The notes under the pieces are model-generated. The model was not told the origin of the DNA, did no database searches, and was given only the letters and a program-made list of their open reading frames with translations. A DNA stretch of 8,776 bases. Source: Planctomycetota bacterium (GTDB lineage Bacteria > Planctomycetota > Phycisphaerae > Sedimentisphaerales > Anaerobacaceae). Where the stretch lies: contig JAGLNB010000084.1 of the NCBI GenBank assembly GCA_023139715.1, forward strand, positions 1 through 8,776, written 5' to 3'. The number at the start of each line of letters is the position of its first letter. Within the stretch, counting starts at the first letter, position 1. The position numbers were made by a program, and so were the translations under genes. Positions 1-5,108 of this stretch are shown here, piece after piece.

Positions 1-71
1 ATTTCACGGATTAACACGGATTTTTTGTTTTTGTTTAATCGCTGATTCCGCTGATTACACTGATTTTTCGT

Positions 72-111
72 ATTTCGTGAAGCGTATCCCGTATCTCGTT
101 TAGCCCTGCCA
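72..111 (+). repeat. Left arm of a long-range inverted repeat
   Basis: These 40 bases (ATTTCGTGAAGCGTATCCCG and onward to CCCTGCCA) recur as a reverse complement at 6422-6461 with one mismatch. The similarity continues inward: 126-179 (TTAATCACTGATTGCGCTGA core) matches the reverse complement of 6331-6383, and the GTCATTGCGAGG repeat at 395-445 matches 6250-6300. The two flanks of the six-gene module are therefore collinear inverted copies, interrupted by non-matching palindromes. Confidence 0.85.
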
Positions 112-125
112 TCACTATGGCAGGG
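104..125 (+). repeat. Palindromic hairpin, family 1 (copy 1)
   Basis: Perfect 9-bp stem CCCTGCCAT/ATGGCAGGG with loop CACT, preceded by TTAG and followed by a T-rich tail (TTGTTGTTTTGTTTTTG). The shape would suit a rho-independent terminator for rightward transcripts coming from the left of the window. Related hairpins with different stems but the same flanks lie at 284-305, 2148-2193 and, inverted, 7519-7540. Confidence 0.8.
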
Positions 126-283
126 TTGTTGTTTTGTTTTTGTTTAATCACTGATTGCGCTGATTACACTGATTTTTTTGGGGGATTTTTTCGTGTTTAG
201 TTCCCAACAGAGCCCCTCCTGTCAAGGAGGGGTATTTTTTATTGATGTGTATTGCGTAATCGGCCTGCCGTGTCGTAGGTTAG

Positions 284-305
284 CCCCACCATCACCATGG
301 TGGGG
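284..305 (+). repeat. Palindromic hairpin, family 1 (copy 2)
   Basis: Perfect 9-bp stem CCCCACCAT/ATGGTGGGG with loop CACC, flanked by GGTTAG on the left and TTATTT on the right. Compared with copy 1, stem positions differ on both arms so that pairing is kept. Confidence 0.8.
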
Positions 306-316
306 TTATTTCCTTT

Positions 317-381
317 CTGCCATCACTCCTGTCCTGCCTGTCCTGAGTTTACCGAAGGAAGCAAAGTCGAAGGAATGGCAG
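317..381 (+). repeat. Palindromic repeat, extended-loop version
   Basis: Arms CTGCCAT (317-323) and ATGGCAG (375-381) enclose a long loop carrying CCTGTCC-type runs and the motif GCAAAGTCGAAGGA. The same arrangement with a shorter loop is at 2148-2193. The left flank has lost the TTAGCC seen in other copies, so this copy appears degenerate or rearranged. Confidence 0.65.
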
Positions 382-394
382 GGTTCTTTTTTCC

Positions 395-445
395 GTCATT
401 GCGAGGCCGCCGTTTGTCCGCGGCAATCTCAACCTTTCACACTTT
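395..445 (+). repeat. GTCATTGCGAGG dispersed repeat, copy 1
   Basis: A 51-base unit beginning GTCATTGCGAGGCCGCCG and ending CAACCTTTCACACTTT. A near-identical copy is at 2066-2116 in the same orientation, and a diverged inverted copy is at 6250-6300. Its last base is the first base of the terminase stop codon (445-447, complement TGA), so the repeat abuts or has trimmed the 3' end of that gene. Confidence 0.85.
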
Positions 446-1944
446 CAATAATATCTTGTTTTTGCTTTTTTGCAGCTATTGTAATTAACGAAGAAGTATC
501 GCAGCGCGTCGAGCGGGTGGTCGTAAACTCCATCTTTAAGCGGCACTTCCGCTGCGTCAGCCGCCACATCTTCGGCATAATGATAGCAGATGAGAGCTTC
601 AATTAATCTCGGACATTTATTTGAAATCACCAATCGGCTTTTGCCGTCAGCTCCGAGAATCGCTCTTCGCACCAATTCGATTCCAGCTGCGATTGAGCTT
701 TTCCTGTAATGCGTAATTATTCCAAGCGCCCTTAATTCCCGCACGCTGCTGGTTCCGGTTACGTCATTTTTTCCAGCTCCCGCCGGGTCGCAAAAAGTAG
801 CTGTAATTTTTTCTTCGCTAATCGGCGTTCTTTTTTTCATTTCATTTGCGTGCGAATCTATTGTTGCTCTGCTGCGCAGATATTCATCGATTACATAAAC
901 CGTTCCATCTTCGCCGACCTGTAGCCAGAGGCAGACGAACGGATTTACAAAACCAAAATCCAGCGTTCGATACAGCGGCCGGTTCGGATTATAGTCGATA
1001 TTTTTCACGTGCTTTTCCGGGTCGAACTGGTCGAACACAACGTTTTCCAGATTTGGCCGTTTGCAAAGCATTTCAGATTCCCAGCTGATTCGGCTGGCTC
1101 TGCGCATCGCTGTAATACAGTCATCGATTTTCAAATAGCCGTCGGCGTTTTTTGCTTTTCCTCCGCAGTCGCTCCAAAGCGGGCATTGCGAGCAGTTTCT
1201 GCCGACGCATTTTTCGATTGTCTCCCAGATGCACCACTTGAAGACCGGCGTATTATTTTTTTCTGCGAGTGCGATTTGTTTTTGCATCAGGCCGTATGGC
1301 CTATGCATTGTGCTGATAATTTCCATAGCTGCTGTTATATTTTTTGTGCTTTGCGTTGTGAAGGCGGCCGCTGCGAAGACTTCTTTTTCGAACAGCTCGA
1401 TTTCATCGCAGCGTAATTTCTGGATGTGCTGGCCGCGTACTGATGTTGGCGATTGCGTGAGCACTTCGACTGCTGATGCGTTTTTGAATTGGCATTTATT
1501 TTTTCTGATTGCGCCGTCTGCGAATTTTTCAAAGCCGTTATTTAGAAAGCCGAGCAGGTAGTCGTACATTCTTTGTGATTGTTCGCCACTTCCGCCGAGT
1601 ATTCTCGTTTGGCAGTTCGGCTTAAATATACAGTCGAGCAGAGTTGCGACCGCCGCCAATTGTGTTTTTCCGCCGCCTCTGTTAGCCCAGACGATAGCAT
1701 CGCCGTTTTTTGGTTTTTGTTTTTGATTTTGGTTCGACAAGCTCACCACATGTTCAAAATCGATTGCGAAGCTATGCCACAGATAGTCCATAGGGCTTGC
1801 GTGTTGTGGGCAGATTTTTTTATCCGGCACATTTAGATTTAGGAAGATTTTGATATAGTTTTTTAATTGTTGTTTTGTTTTTGGCCGATTAGTTTTTAAT
1901 TTTTCAAAGACCTGCGTTGCTTTTTTGAAATCTACATTTTGCAT
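445..1944 (-). CDS. terL: Phage-type large terminase (packaging ATPase/nuclease)
   Basis: A 499-residue protein with the two-part layout of large terminases, which pump phage DNA into a procapsid and cut it. The ATPase half has a glycine-rich Walker A (NRGGGKT, 88-94), a Walker B ending in acidic residues (LRCDEIE, D180/E181) and a coupling-like STMH (211-214). The C-terminal half has the RNase H-like nuclease pattern: LDFGF (D329), VIDEY (D353/E354), FCDPAG (D386) and DHPLDALRYFF (D475, D479). Between them is a four-cysteine cluster (C246, C251, C254, C260) spaced C-x4-C-x2-C-x5-C, likely to bind zinc or an Fe-S cluster. Residues 71-80 are rich in N, Q and K beside a dispersed repeat. The start is backed by GAAAGGTGA six bases upstream. 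It is the last gene of a leftward set following the small HTH protein. No portal gene follows in the window. All key catalytic residues are present, so it may be active. The family call is firm; the host element is unknown. Confidence 0.92.
   Translation of the reverse strand: MQNVDFKKATQVFEKLKTNRPKTKQQLKNYIKIFLNLNVPDKKICPQHASPMDYLWHSFAIDFEHVVSLSNQNQKQKPKNGDAIVWANRGGGKTQLAAVATLLDCIFKPNCQTRILGGSGEQSQRMYDYLLGFLNNGFEKFADGAIRKNKCQFKNASAVEVLTQSPTSVRGQHIQKLRCDEIELFEKEVFAAAAFTTQSTKNITAAMEIISTMHRPYGLMQKQIALAEKNNTPVFKWCIWETIEKCVGRNCSQCPLWSDCGGKAKNADGYLKIDDCITAMRRASRISWESEMLCKRPNLENVVFDQFDPEKHVKNIDYNPNRPLYRTLDFGFVNPFVCLWLQVGEDGTVYVIDEYLRSRATIDSHANEMKKRTPISEEKITATFCDPAGAGKNDVTGTSSVRELRALGIITHYRKSSIAAGIELVRRAILGADGKSRLVISNKCPRLIEALICYHYAEDVAADAAEVPLKDGVYDHPLDALRYFFVNYNSCKKAKTRYY
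1731..1750 (-). repeat. GAGC-GTCGAA-type repeat inside the terminase gene
   Basis: The minus strand reads TGTGGTGAGCTTGTCGAACC here. It belongs to the same short repeat family found at 3655-3676 and 8435-8455. It encodes terminase residues 65-72 (HVVSLSNQ), just before the N/Q/K-rich linker that leads into the Walker A strand. Confidence 0.6.
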
Positions 1945-1947
1945 TTC

Positions 1948-1956
1948 TCACCTTTC
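1948..1956 (-). promoter_or_regulatory. Ribosome binding site of the large terminase, in a repeat tail
   Basis: The minus strand reads GAAAGGTGA, with AAAGG six bases before the ATG at 1944. The surrounding AAAGTGTGAAAGGTGAGA matches the end of the GTCATTGCGAGG repeat (minus-strand AAAGTGTGAAAGGTTGAGA), missing one T. The binding site therefore seems to come from a repeat remnant. Confidence 0.65.
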
Positions 1957-2040
1957 ACACTTTTCTCTTTTTGTCACCTCGAGCGTAGTCGAGAAGTCTG
2001 TTAAAACAGATTTCGCTTCGTATTGCGTCGTGCGTGATGC

Positions 2041-2061
2041 GTATTGCGTATTGCGTATTGC
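2041..2061 (+). repeat. Tandem array of a 7-bp unit (GTATTGC x3)
   Basis: Three perfect tandem copies of GTATTGC. Degenerate single units lie nearby (GTATTGCGTC around 2020 and again around 2130; GTATTGCGTAATC near 249). This is a microsatellite-like tract in intergenic DNA. Confidence 0.85.
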
Positions 2062-2065
2062 GTTT

Positions 2066-2116
2066 GTCATTGCGAGGCCGCCGTTTGGCCGCGGCAATCT
2101 CAACCTTTCACACTTT
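2066..2116 (+). repeat. GTCATTGCGAGG dispersed repeat, copy 2
   Basis: Same 51-base unit as 395-445 with at least one substitution (TTTGGCCG here, TTTGTCCG there). It sits between the two terminase genes. It is followed by T-rich sequence and another GTATTGCGT unit. Confidence 0.85.
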
Positions 2117-2147
2117 TTTTCGTGATGCGTATTGCGTCTTCGGTTAG

Positions 2148-2193
2148 CCCTGCCATCACTCCTGTCCTGAGCAAAGTCGAAGGAATGGCAGGG
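2148..2193 (+). repeat. Palindromic hairpin, extended-loop version
   Basis: Stem CCCTGCCAT (2148-2156) and ATGGCAGGG (2185-2193) with a 28-base loop containing CCTGAGCAAAGTCGAAGG. The preceding GGTTAG and following TTT match the short-loop copies. On the plus strand it is followed by a T-rich tract (TTTATTTTTCTTTTTTT), so it could terminate rightward antisense transcription. It lies just past the stop of the small HTH gene. Confidence 0.75.
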
Positions 2194-2209
2194 TTTATTT
2201 TTCTTTTTT

Positions 2210-2626
2210 TCATTCTTCGCAAAGAGCGGTTAATAGTTTTTCAGCGGCTTTTTCTGTCAGCGTAAAATCCAATTGGCTCTGCGAATCTCCATTTTCATCG
2301 CCATGCTTTTGTGCCTGCTTTTCGCCGGCCGAATCTGGAAATGCGATAATATCGAGACACGCCCTGCGAGCGGTTTCTTCTTTTTCAGATTCGGTTAGCT
2401 GCACAAGTTTTGCAGCAGCGGCAAGCGAGAATCTTGCTATGAGCAATTTGCTCTGCAATCTCGCAACGGCTATTCGCCTTGCTATTTCCGCTGTGAAATT
2501 TTCATCAGCCAGCCATTTATTGTAGGTATTTTTTGTGATTTTATTTTTTTCTATGATTTGTTTTTCATCGATTTCACCGGCAAACAAATCTTCGATTAGA
2601 GTTAATTGTTTTTTATTGAGCTTCAT
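2210..2626 (-). CDS. Small HTH protein, probable terminase small subunit
   Basis: A 138-residue, charged, mostly helical protein. Residues 7-45 form an N-terminal helix-turn-helix: a helix around 7-15, then EKQIIEKNKITKNTYNKWLA, with the TYNKWL recognition-helix signature seen in phage small terminases and in HTH domains of the phBC6A51/transposase type. Residues 48-75 are an alanine- and arginine-rich amphipathic helix, 84-97 a second helix, and the tail is acidic. Small terminase subunits recognise the packaging site and recruit the large subunit. The role is assigned from size, domain and position (33 bases after the ParB-like gene, directly before the large terminase), since sequence alone would also allow a generic DNA-binding regulator. 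AAGGAAC upstream of the ATG supports the start. The gene ends in a T-rich stretch beside a palindrome. Confidence 0.6.
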   Translation of the reverse strand: MKLNKKQLTLIEDLFAGEIDEKQIIEKNKITKNTYNKWLADENFTAEIARRIAVARLQSKLLIARFSLAAAAKLVQLTESEKEETARRACLDIIAFPDSAGEKQAQKHGDENGDSQSQLDFTLTEKAAEKLLTALCEE

Positions 2627-2659
2627 AATTTTGTTCCTTAGTTGTTTGTTGATAAGTTT

Positions 2660-3394
2660 TTATCTATGAACAATGAACTCACTTGCGATTTTTGTCAGTG
2701 CCGCTGCTTTTTTTTCTGCGGAAGTTTTTTTCTGCTCATCTTTTTCGGCCTGTGGCGAGCAAAGTCGAACCGCCGCTTCCTTGATTGCCGTTTTGATTAT
2801 TTCCTGTTGAGCGTCATTTACAAAGAACACAAGCGGATTTGCAAAACAGGTTTCCTTTCCAGTTGCTTTTGCCGGCGACTGCGGCAATTTAAGCGAATTT
2901 AATTTTTCAATCTGGCTCGCTGTTTGCGGAAGAAATTTCGCCAATTCTTTTGGCTTTGTTTTTTCGCTTAATCGTTTTAGAAGTTCTAATTTTTTGCCGA
3001 GCATATCCTTTCCGCTCAATCGGTTCAGCGTTAGCAGCATAACCGCCGTCTGCTCATCATCAATATCCCAGACGATACAGTCAGCGGTTTTGCTTTTTAG
3101 TTTTTCCAAAGCTGCCCGGCGATGATGGCCGTTAATAATCTGAAAATATCCACTGTTTGTATTTTTGTTGTTATTCCTGCGAAAGCAGGAATCCAGTTTT
3201 GTACTTCTTGATTCCGCATCGAGTGCGGAATGACAGTTGTTGTGTCTGTCCGGCCGAACAATTAACGGTTCATACTTGCCTGTCTTTTCAATGTTGCGAA
3301 CCAGCTTTGCAAAATTCGATTTACTCATTTTGTTCGGATTGTCGGGATGAGCTACAAGGTTCTGTAGTTCAATTTGCTGAATTGTGTTTGACAT
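2660..3394 (-). CDS. ParB-like nuclease-domain protein with in-frame repeat insertion
   Basis: A 244-residue protein with an N-terminal ParB/Spo0J-like domain. Residues 7-49 carry the leading strand (IELQNLVAHPDNPNKM), the helix (SNFAKLVRNIEKTG) and the second strand (YEPLIVRP). The conserved box follows at 86-97 (IINGHHRRAALE). Between them, about residues 51-82 (HSALDAESR ... DSCFRRNN) do not belong to the family. They are translated from a double-palindrome dispersed repeat that keeps the frame and sits in a loop before the GHHRR box. After the box come an acidic strand (CIVWDIDDEQ), a helical middle and a lysine/alanine-rich tail. ParB-like proteins in phage clusters bind DNA and may bind CTP or cut DNA. 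No ParA or parS site is visible, so I do not call it a chromosome-partition protein. The start is supported by TAAGGAA. A second short repeat underlies residues 209-214. Confidence 0.85.
   Translation of the reverse strand: MSNTIQQIELQNLVAHPDNPNKMSKSNFAKLVRNIEKTGKYEPLIVRPDRHNNCHSALDAESRSTKLDSCFRRNNNKNTNSGYFQIINGHHRRAALEKLKSKTADCIVWDIDDEQTAVMLLTLNRLSGKDMLGKKLELLKRLSEKTKPKELAKFLPQTASQIEKLNSLKLPQSPAKATGKETCFANPLVFFVNDAQQEIIKTAIKEAAVRLCSPQAEKDEQKKTSAEKKAAALTKIASEFIVHR
2752..2771 (+). repeat. GAGC-GTCGAA-type repeat inside the ParB-like gene
   Basis: GTGGCGAGCAAAGTCGAACC on the plus strand shares GAGCAAAGTCGAA with the extended-loop palindrome at 2148-2193 and with about 360-373. It is read in frame as part of VRLCSPQA in the C-terminal region of the ParB-like protein. 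Confidence 0.6.
3173..3231 (+). repeat. Double-palindrome repeat inserted in the ParB-like gene
   Basis: Two hairpins in tandem. The first is ATTCCTGC-GAAA-GCAGGAAT (3173-3192; 8-bp stem, GAAA loop) and the second is ATTCCGCA-TCGAG-TGCGGAAT (3211-3231; 8-bp stem), separated by 18 bases. I recognise this layout (CTGCGAAAGCAGGAATCCAG ... CGCATCGAGTGCGG) from dispersed intergenic repeats in many bacteria. Here it lies in frame with no stop, adding about 30 codons to the gene together with its edges (about 3150-3241). Confidence 0.9.
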
Positions 3395-3421
3395 AATAAA
3401 TTCCTTAAAAAATCCTAAACA

Positions 3422-3556
3422 GGAAAGCTAAAAACTTAAAGCGTAAAACTGGAAACCAAAATTCAAAGTTTAAAATTTTCAGATTCCGTCCGACAAGCAC
3501 CAGTTAACAACTTTGAACTTTAAACTATGGCTTTTAGTTTTAAGTTTTCAGCTTTC
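3422..3556. repeat. Inverted AAAACTTAAAG-type repeat pair between GNAT and ParB genes
   Basis: The left arm, GAAAGCTAAAAACTTAAAGC with CAAAGTTTAAA further in, is mirrored by the right arm TTTAAACT ... TTTTAAGTTTTCAGCTTTC (about 3505-3556). A third related copy is at 4945-4995. The right arm overlaps the last codons and stop of the acyltransferase gene (3540), so its terminal residues KLKT are repeat-encoded. The spacer holds no gene. No clear promoter stands out. Confidence 0.7.
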
Positions 3557-4292
3557 TTTTCTTATTCAGCCATATATAATAGACCGGCCGTGTGCCGAGT
3601 TTACTGATTACAAAGGCCATCTGCTCTTTGCCGTTTTGCAGATTCCGATTTCCTGTAGTGAGCCTGTCGAAACTACTGCCGTAGCTCATAAGAAACTGCC
3701 GGATTTGGCCAGCGGTAAAAATCTTTTTTTGCTGCGGAAGTTTTTCGATTTTTGTGTGCAGTTTTTCAGCACTGACCAGTTCATCTTTTCCGATTCCGAC
3801 AGCGTCAAACGCTTCGAGCATTTGCACGCATCTCGCCGGCTCCTTCGCCGTAAAAGCTGTCATTGACGCTTTTTCAAAAAACGGATTAATCTCTCCCATT
3901 ACCGCCAGAGCTTCAATAACCGGCACATTCATTAATGGCAGCGTTTCTCTAACCAGGCGGCTGGCCAGGCCAAGGCAGCGAAATTTCGGCTCAATAACCA
4001 CCCTGCTTATTCGGCGGATGTTTTTATTTATCAAAGCCATTTGCGTAGCTCTGTCAAAGCCGGAAAAGATATTTCCAAGTGCAACATTTCTAAGTTCCAG
4101 TCCGGCCGTCGGCATTGAGTAAACGATTACGCCGACTGGAATTTTTTTATTGCCAATGCGAGCGAGCATTTTGAAAATCGCCGCAAAGCAACGCAGCTTA
4201 CTACTGCGATAATGATATTTCGCCAACTGGTTGTAATCATCCAGCGTGCCATTTGTAATTTCAATATTTTTAGTAATTGAACAGGTTTTCAT
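3540..4292 (-). CDS. GNAT-fold acyltransferase, COG2401-like half
   Basis: A 250-residue protein with a GNAT (acyl-CoA transferase) fold. Its core is the acyl-CoA binding segment at 95-113 (ISRVVIEPKFRCLGLASRL), where RCLGLA is a form of the R-x-x-G-x-A pyrophosphate loop. It is preceded by strand VGVIVYSMP (53-61) and followed by IEALAVMGEINPFFEKASM (126-144), the usual end of the fold. Near the N-terminus is YHYR (26-29). From memory, the YHYR, GVIVYSMP and arginine-rich layout is that of the acetyltransferase part of the COG2401 proteins (ABC ATPase fused to acetyltransferase), and the HY pair recalls phage Mu Mom, a GNAT-fold DNA adenine modifier. The substrate is unknown. The gene follows the ATPase directly, with its ribosome site inside the ATPase 3' end. 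The last residues (KRKLKT) and residues about 206-213 overlap dispersed repeats, so the C-terminus may be altered. Confidence 0.75.
   Translation of the reverse strand: MKTCSITKNIEITNGTLDDYNQLAKYHYRSSKLRCFAAIFKMLARIGNKKIPVGVIVYSMPTAGLELRNVALGNIFSGFDRATQMALINKNIRRISRVVIEPKFRCLGLASRLVRETLPLMNVPVIEALAVMGEINPFFEKASMTAFTAKEPARCVQMLEAFDAVGIGKDELVSAEKLHTKIEKLPQQKKIFTAGQIRQFLMSYGSSFDRLTTGNRNLQNGKEQMAFVISKLGTRPVYYIWLNKKRKLKT
3655..3676 (-). repeat. GAGC-GTCGAA-type repeat inside the acyltransferase gene
   Basis: GTAGTGAGCCTGTCGAAACTAC on the plus strand has 5-base complementary ends (GTAGT/ACTAC). It is read on the minus strand as SSFDRLTT near the C-terminus of the acyltransferase. Its core aligns with 8435-8455 and 1731-1750. 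Confidence 0.65.
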
Positions 4293-4294
4293 TT

Positions 4295-4933
4295 TTACAC
4301 CTCCTTGTAAATCACTTCCGCCGGGCCGGCCAAATCCTTAACGACCAAAACGTCCGGCTCAAGGTCAGCGAGAATGTCATCGTGGCTTGAAGCGAGAATA
4401 AAAGTTTTACCAGTTCGTTTTGCGAATTTATAAATCTGATGCGAAATAACAGCCGCTGTGATTCGGTCGAGATTACTGCAAAATTCGTCAGCGAAAATAT
4501 ATTTTGTTTTTTTCGCAAAAGCCATTGCCAGCCGAAATCGATATTTCTGGCCGTCGCTCAAATTCACCGGCTTTGCGAGAATTGTAAACACATCATTTAA
4601 TCCGGCGCAGCTGAGAAACTTCAAAGCCGCCATCACATCGCCGTTAATGCAATCGATTAGCGTTTTGTCTTTTGCCAGTTTTATTCCATTTAGATTTGTC
4701 CGCTCTTTTTTTGGAATGGCTTTTTCAATCTCTCGTAACAAAACACTTTTGCCCGCACCTGAAGAGCCGGTTATGTAAATCACATCAGCCGGCTTTATTT
4801 TTATTTTGCAGCTATGCTCGGTCGCCCTGGCGCTTAGCGAGTCAGTTGTTACGCCAAATATTTTGCAGACAGCAATTACCTTATCTGTAATCTCGGCCTG
4901 CCATAAAAAACGCCTGCAAACACAAAGTTCCAT
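4295..4933 (-). CDS. ABC-type ATPase, partner of the acyltransferase
   Basis: A 212-residue soluble ATPase with all ABC motifs: Walker A GSSGAGKS (56-63), signature LSDGQ (125-129), Walker B KYIFADE (144-150; D149/E150), D-loop SNLD (153-156) and the H-loop histidine in SSHDD (H184). The segment between Walker A and the signature is short, and no membrane segment or partner permease is present. This argues against a transporter and for a DNA- or RNA-associated ABC ATPase. The best fit is the ATPase half of COG2401 (ABC ATPase fused to acetyltransferase). Here the two halves are separate genes, with the acyltransferase ATG only two bases past this stop. The start ATG follows GGGGG at a workable distance. 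A 175-base repeat-bearing spacer separates it from the upstream sigma-like gene. Confidence 0.85.
   Translation of the reverse strand: MELCVCRRFLWQAEITDKVIAVCKIFGVTTDSLSARATEHSCKIKIKPADVIYITGSSGAGKSVLLREIEKAIPKKERTNLNGIKLAKDKTLIDCINGDVMAALKFLSCAGLNDVFTILAKPVNLSDGQKYRFRLAMAFAKKTKYIFADEFCSNLDRITAAVISHQIYKFAKRTGKTFILASSHDDILADLEPDVLVVKDLAGPAEVIYKEV
4298..4306 (-). promoter_or_regulatory. Strong ribosome binding site of the acyltransferase
   Basis: The minus strand reads AAGGAGGTG, a nine-base match to the anti-Shine-Dalgarno complement, five bases before the ATG at 4292. It lies within the last codons of the ATPase (ending at 4295), so the two genes are almost certainly translationally coupled. 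It is the strongest such site in the cluster. Confidence 0.9.
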
Positions 4934-4944
4934 AAAACCCCCAC

Positions 4945-5019
4945 TACTAAAATTAAAAACTCAAAACCAAAACTCAAAGCTTAAAACTTAAAGTTATCGA
5001 ATCGCAGTTTCACTGCGAT
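4945..5019. repeat. AAAACTTAAAG-type repeat and ATCGCAGT hairpin
   Basis: An A-rich repeat (CAAAGCTTAAAACTTAAAG at its core) related to 3422-3478 is followed by the perfect hairpin ATCGCAGT-TTC-ACTGCGAT (5001-5019, 8-bp stem). The hairpin lies between the sigma-like gene and the ATPase gene. It lacks a proper T-tract, so I read it as a dispersed palindrome; it could attenuate the leftward transcript. Confidence 0.75.
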
Positions 5020-5108
5020 GACTTCCTCAATTTTGCACTTTACACTTCAAATTTTACGCTTTCTTACTTTTCCTCGGCGAAGCAATATTGAAATTGACAA
5101 CCCCAGTT

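Larger units (their letters stand above)
1..444. other. Gene-free, repeat-rich left flank
   Basis: I see no credible gene here. Both strands are filled with dispersed repeats: oligomers of the CTGATTACACTGATT type at 45-65 and 160-175, three palindromes (104-125, 284-305, 317-381), and a GTCATTGCGAGG repeat at 395-445 that ends on the terminase stop codon. Open frames across this stretch translate the repeats (peptides such as RHCEAAV and PRQSQPF) and have no independent support. If the terminase once had a downstream portal or capsid gene, it is not in these 444 bases. Confidence 0.8.
1945..2209. other. Repeat-filled spacer between small and large terminase genes
   Basis: There is no gene in this 265-base spacer. 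From left to right it holds a remnant repeat tail (1948-1965), a CTCGAGCGTAGTCGAG palindrome (about 1978-1993), a 7-bp tandem array, a full GTCATTGCGAGG repeat and an extended-loop hairpin. These repeats separate two genes that are normally adjacent in phages, so they probably accumulated after the cluster arrived. Confidence 0.7.

Noticed and set aside
45..175. CRISPR-like array in the CTGATTACACTGATT repeats
   Set aside because: Units are short and irregularly spaced, with no constant-length unique spacers and no cas genes.
178..606. Rightward open frames of 142 and 63 codons across the left flank
   Set aside because: They translate dispersed repeats (RHCEAAV, PRQSQPF and similar peptides) and antisense TerL sequence. 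No domain, no ribosome site, and overlap with a well-supported gene.
846..1836. Several rightward open frames opposite the terminase gene
   Set aside because: They lie antisense to a gene with clear motifs and show the composition of shadow frames, with no recognisable domain.
2044..2265. Rightward 73-codon frame
   Set aside because: Made entirely of the 7-bp array, the GTCATTGCGAGG repeat and a hairpin, so it is a repeat translation.
2210..2626. Transposase HTH subunit (IS3-type OrfA)
   Set aside because: Size and HTH would allow it, but no catalytic OrfB follows, and the position between ParB-like and TerL favours a small terminase subunit.
2660..3394. Chromosome-partition ParB
   Set aside because: No ParA gene and no parS-like site nearby, and the context is terminase genes. 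Only the ParB-like domain can be supported.
3754..4122. Rightward open frame opposite the acyltransferase
   Set aside because: Antisense shadow of a gene with a recognisable GNAT core and a strong ribosome site.
4295..4933. ABC transporter ATPase
   Set aside because: No permease or membrane segments next to it, and the partner is a soluble acyltransferase. A non-transport ABC ATPase fits better.
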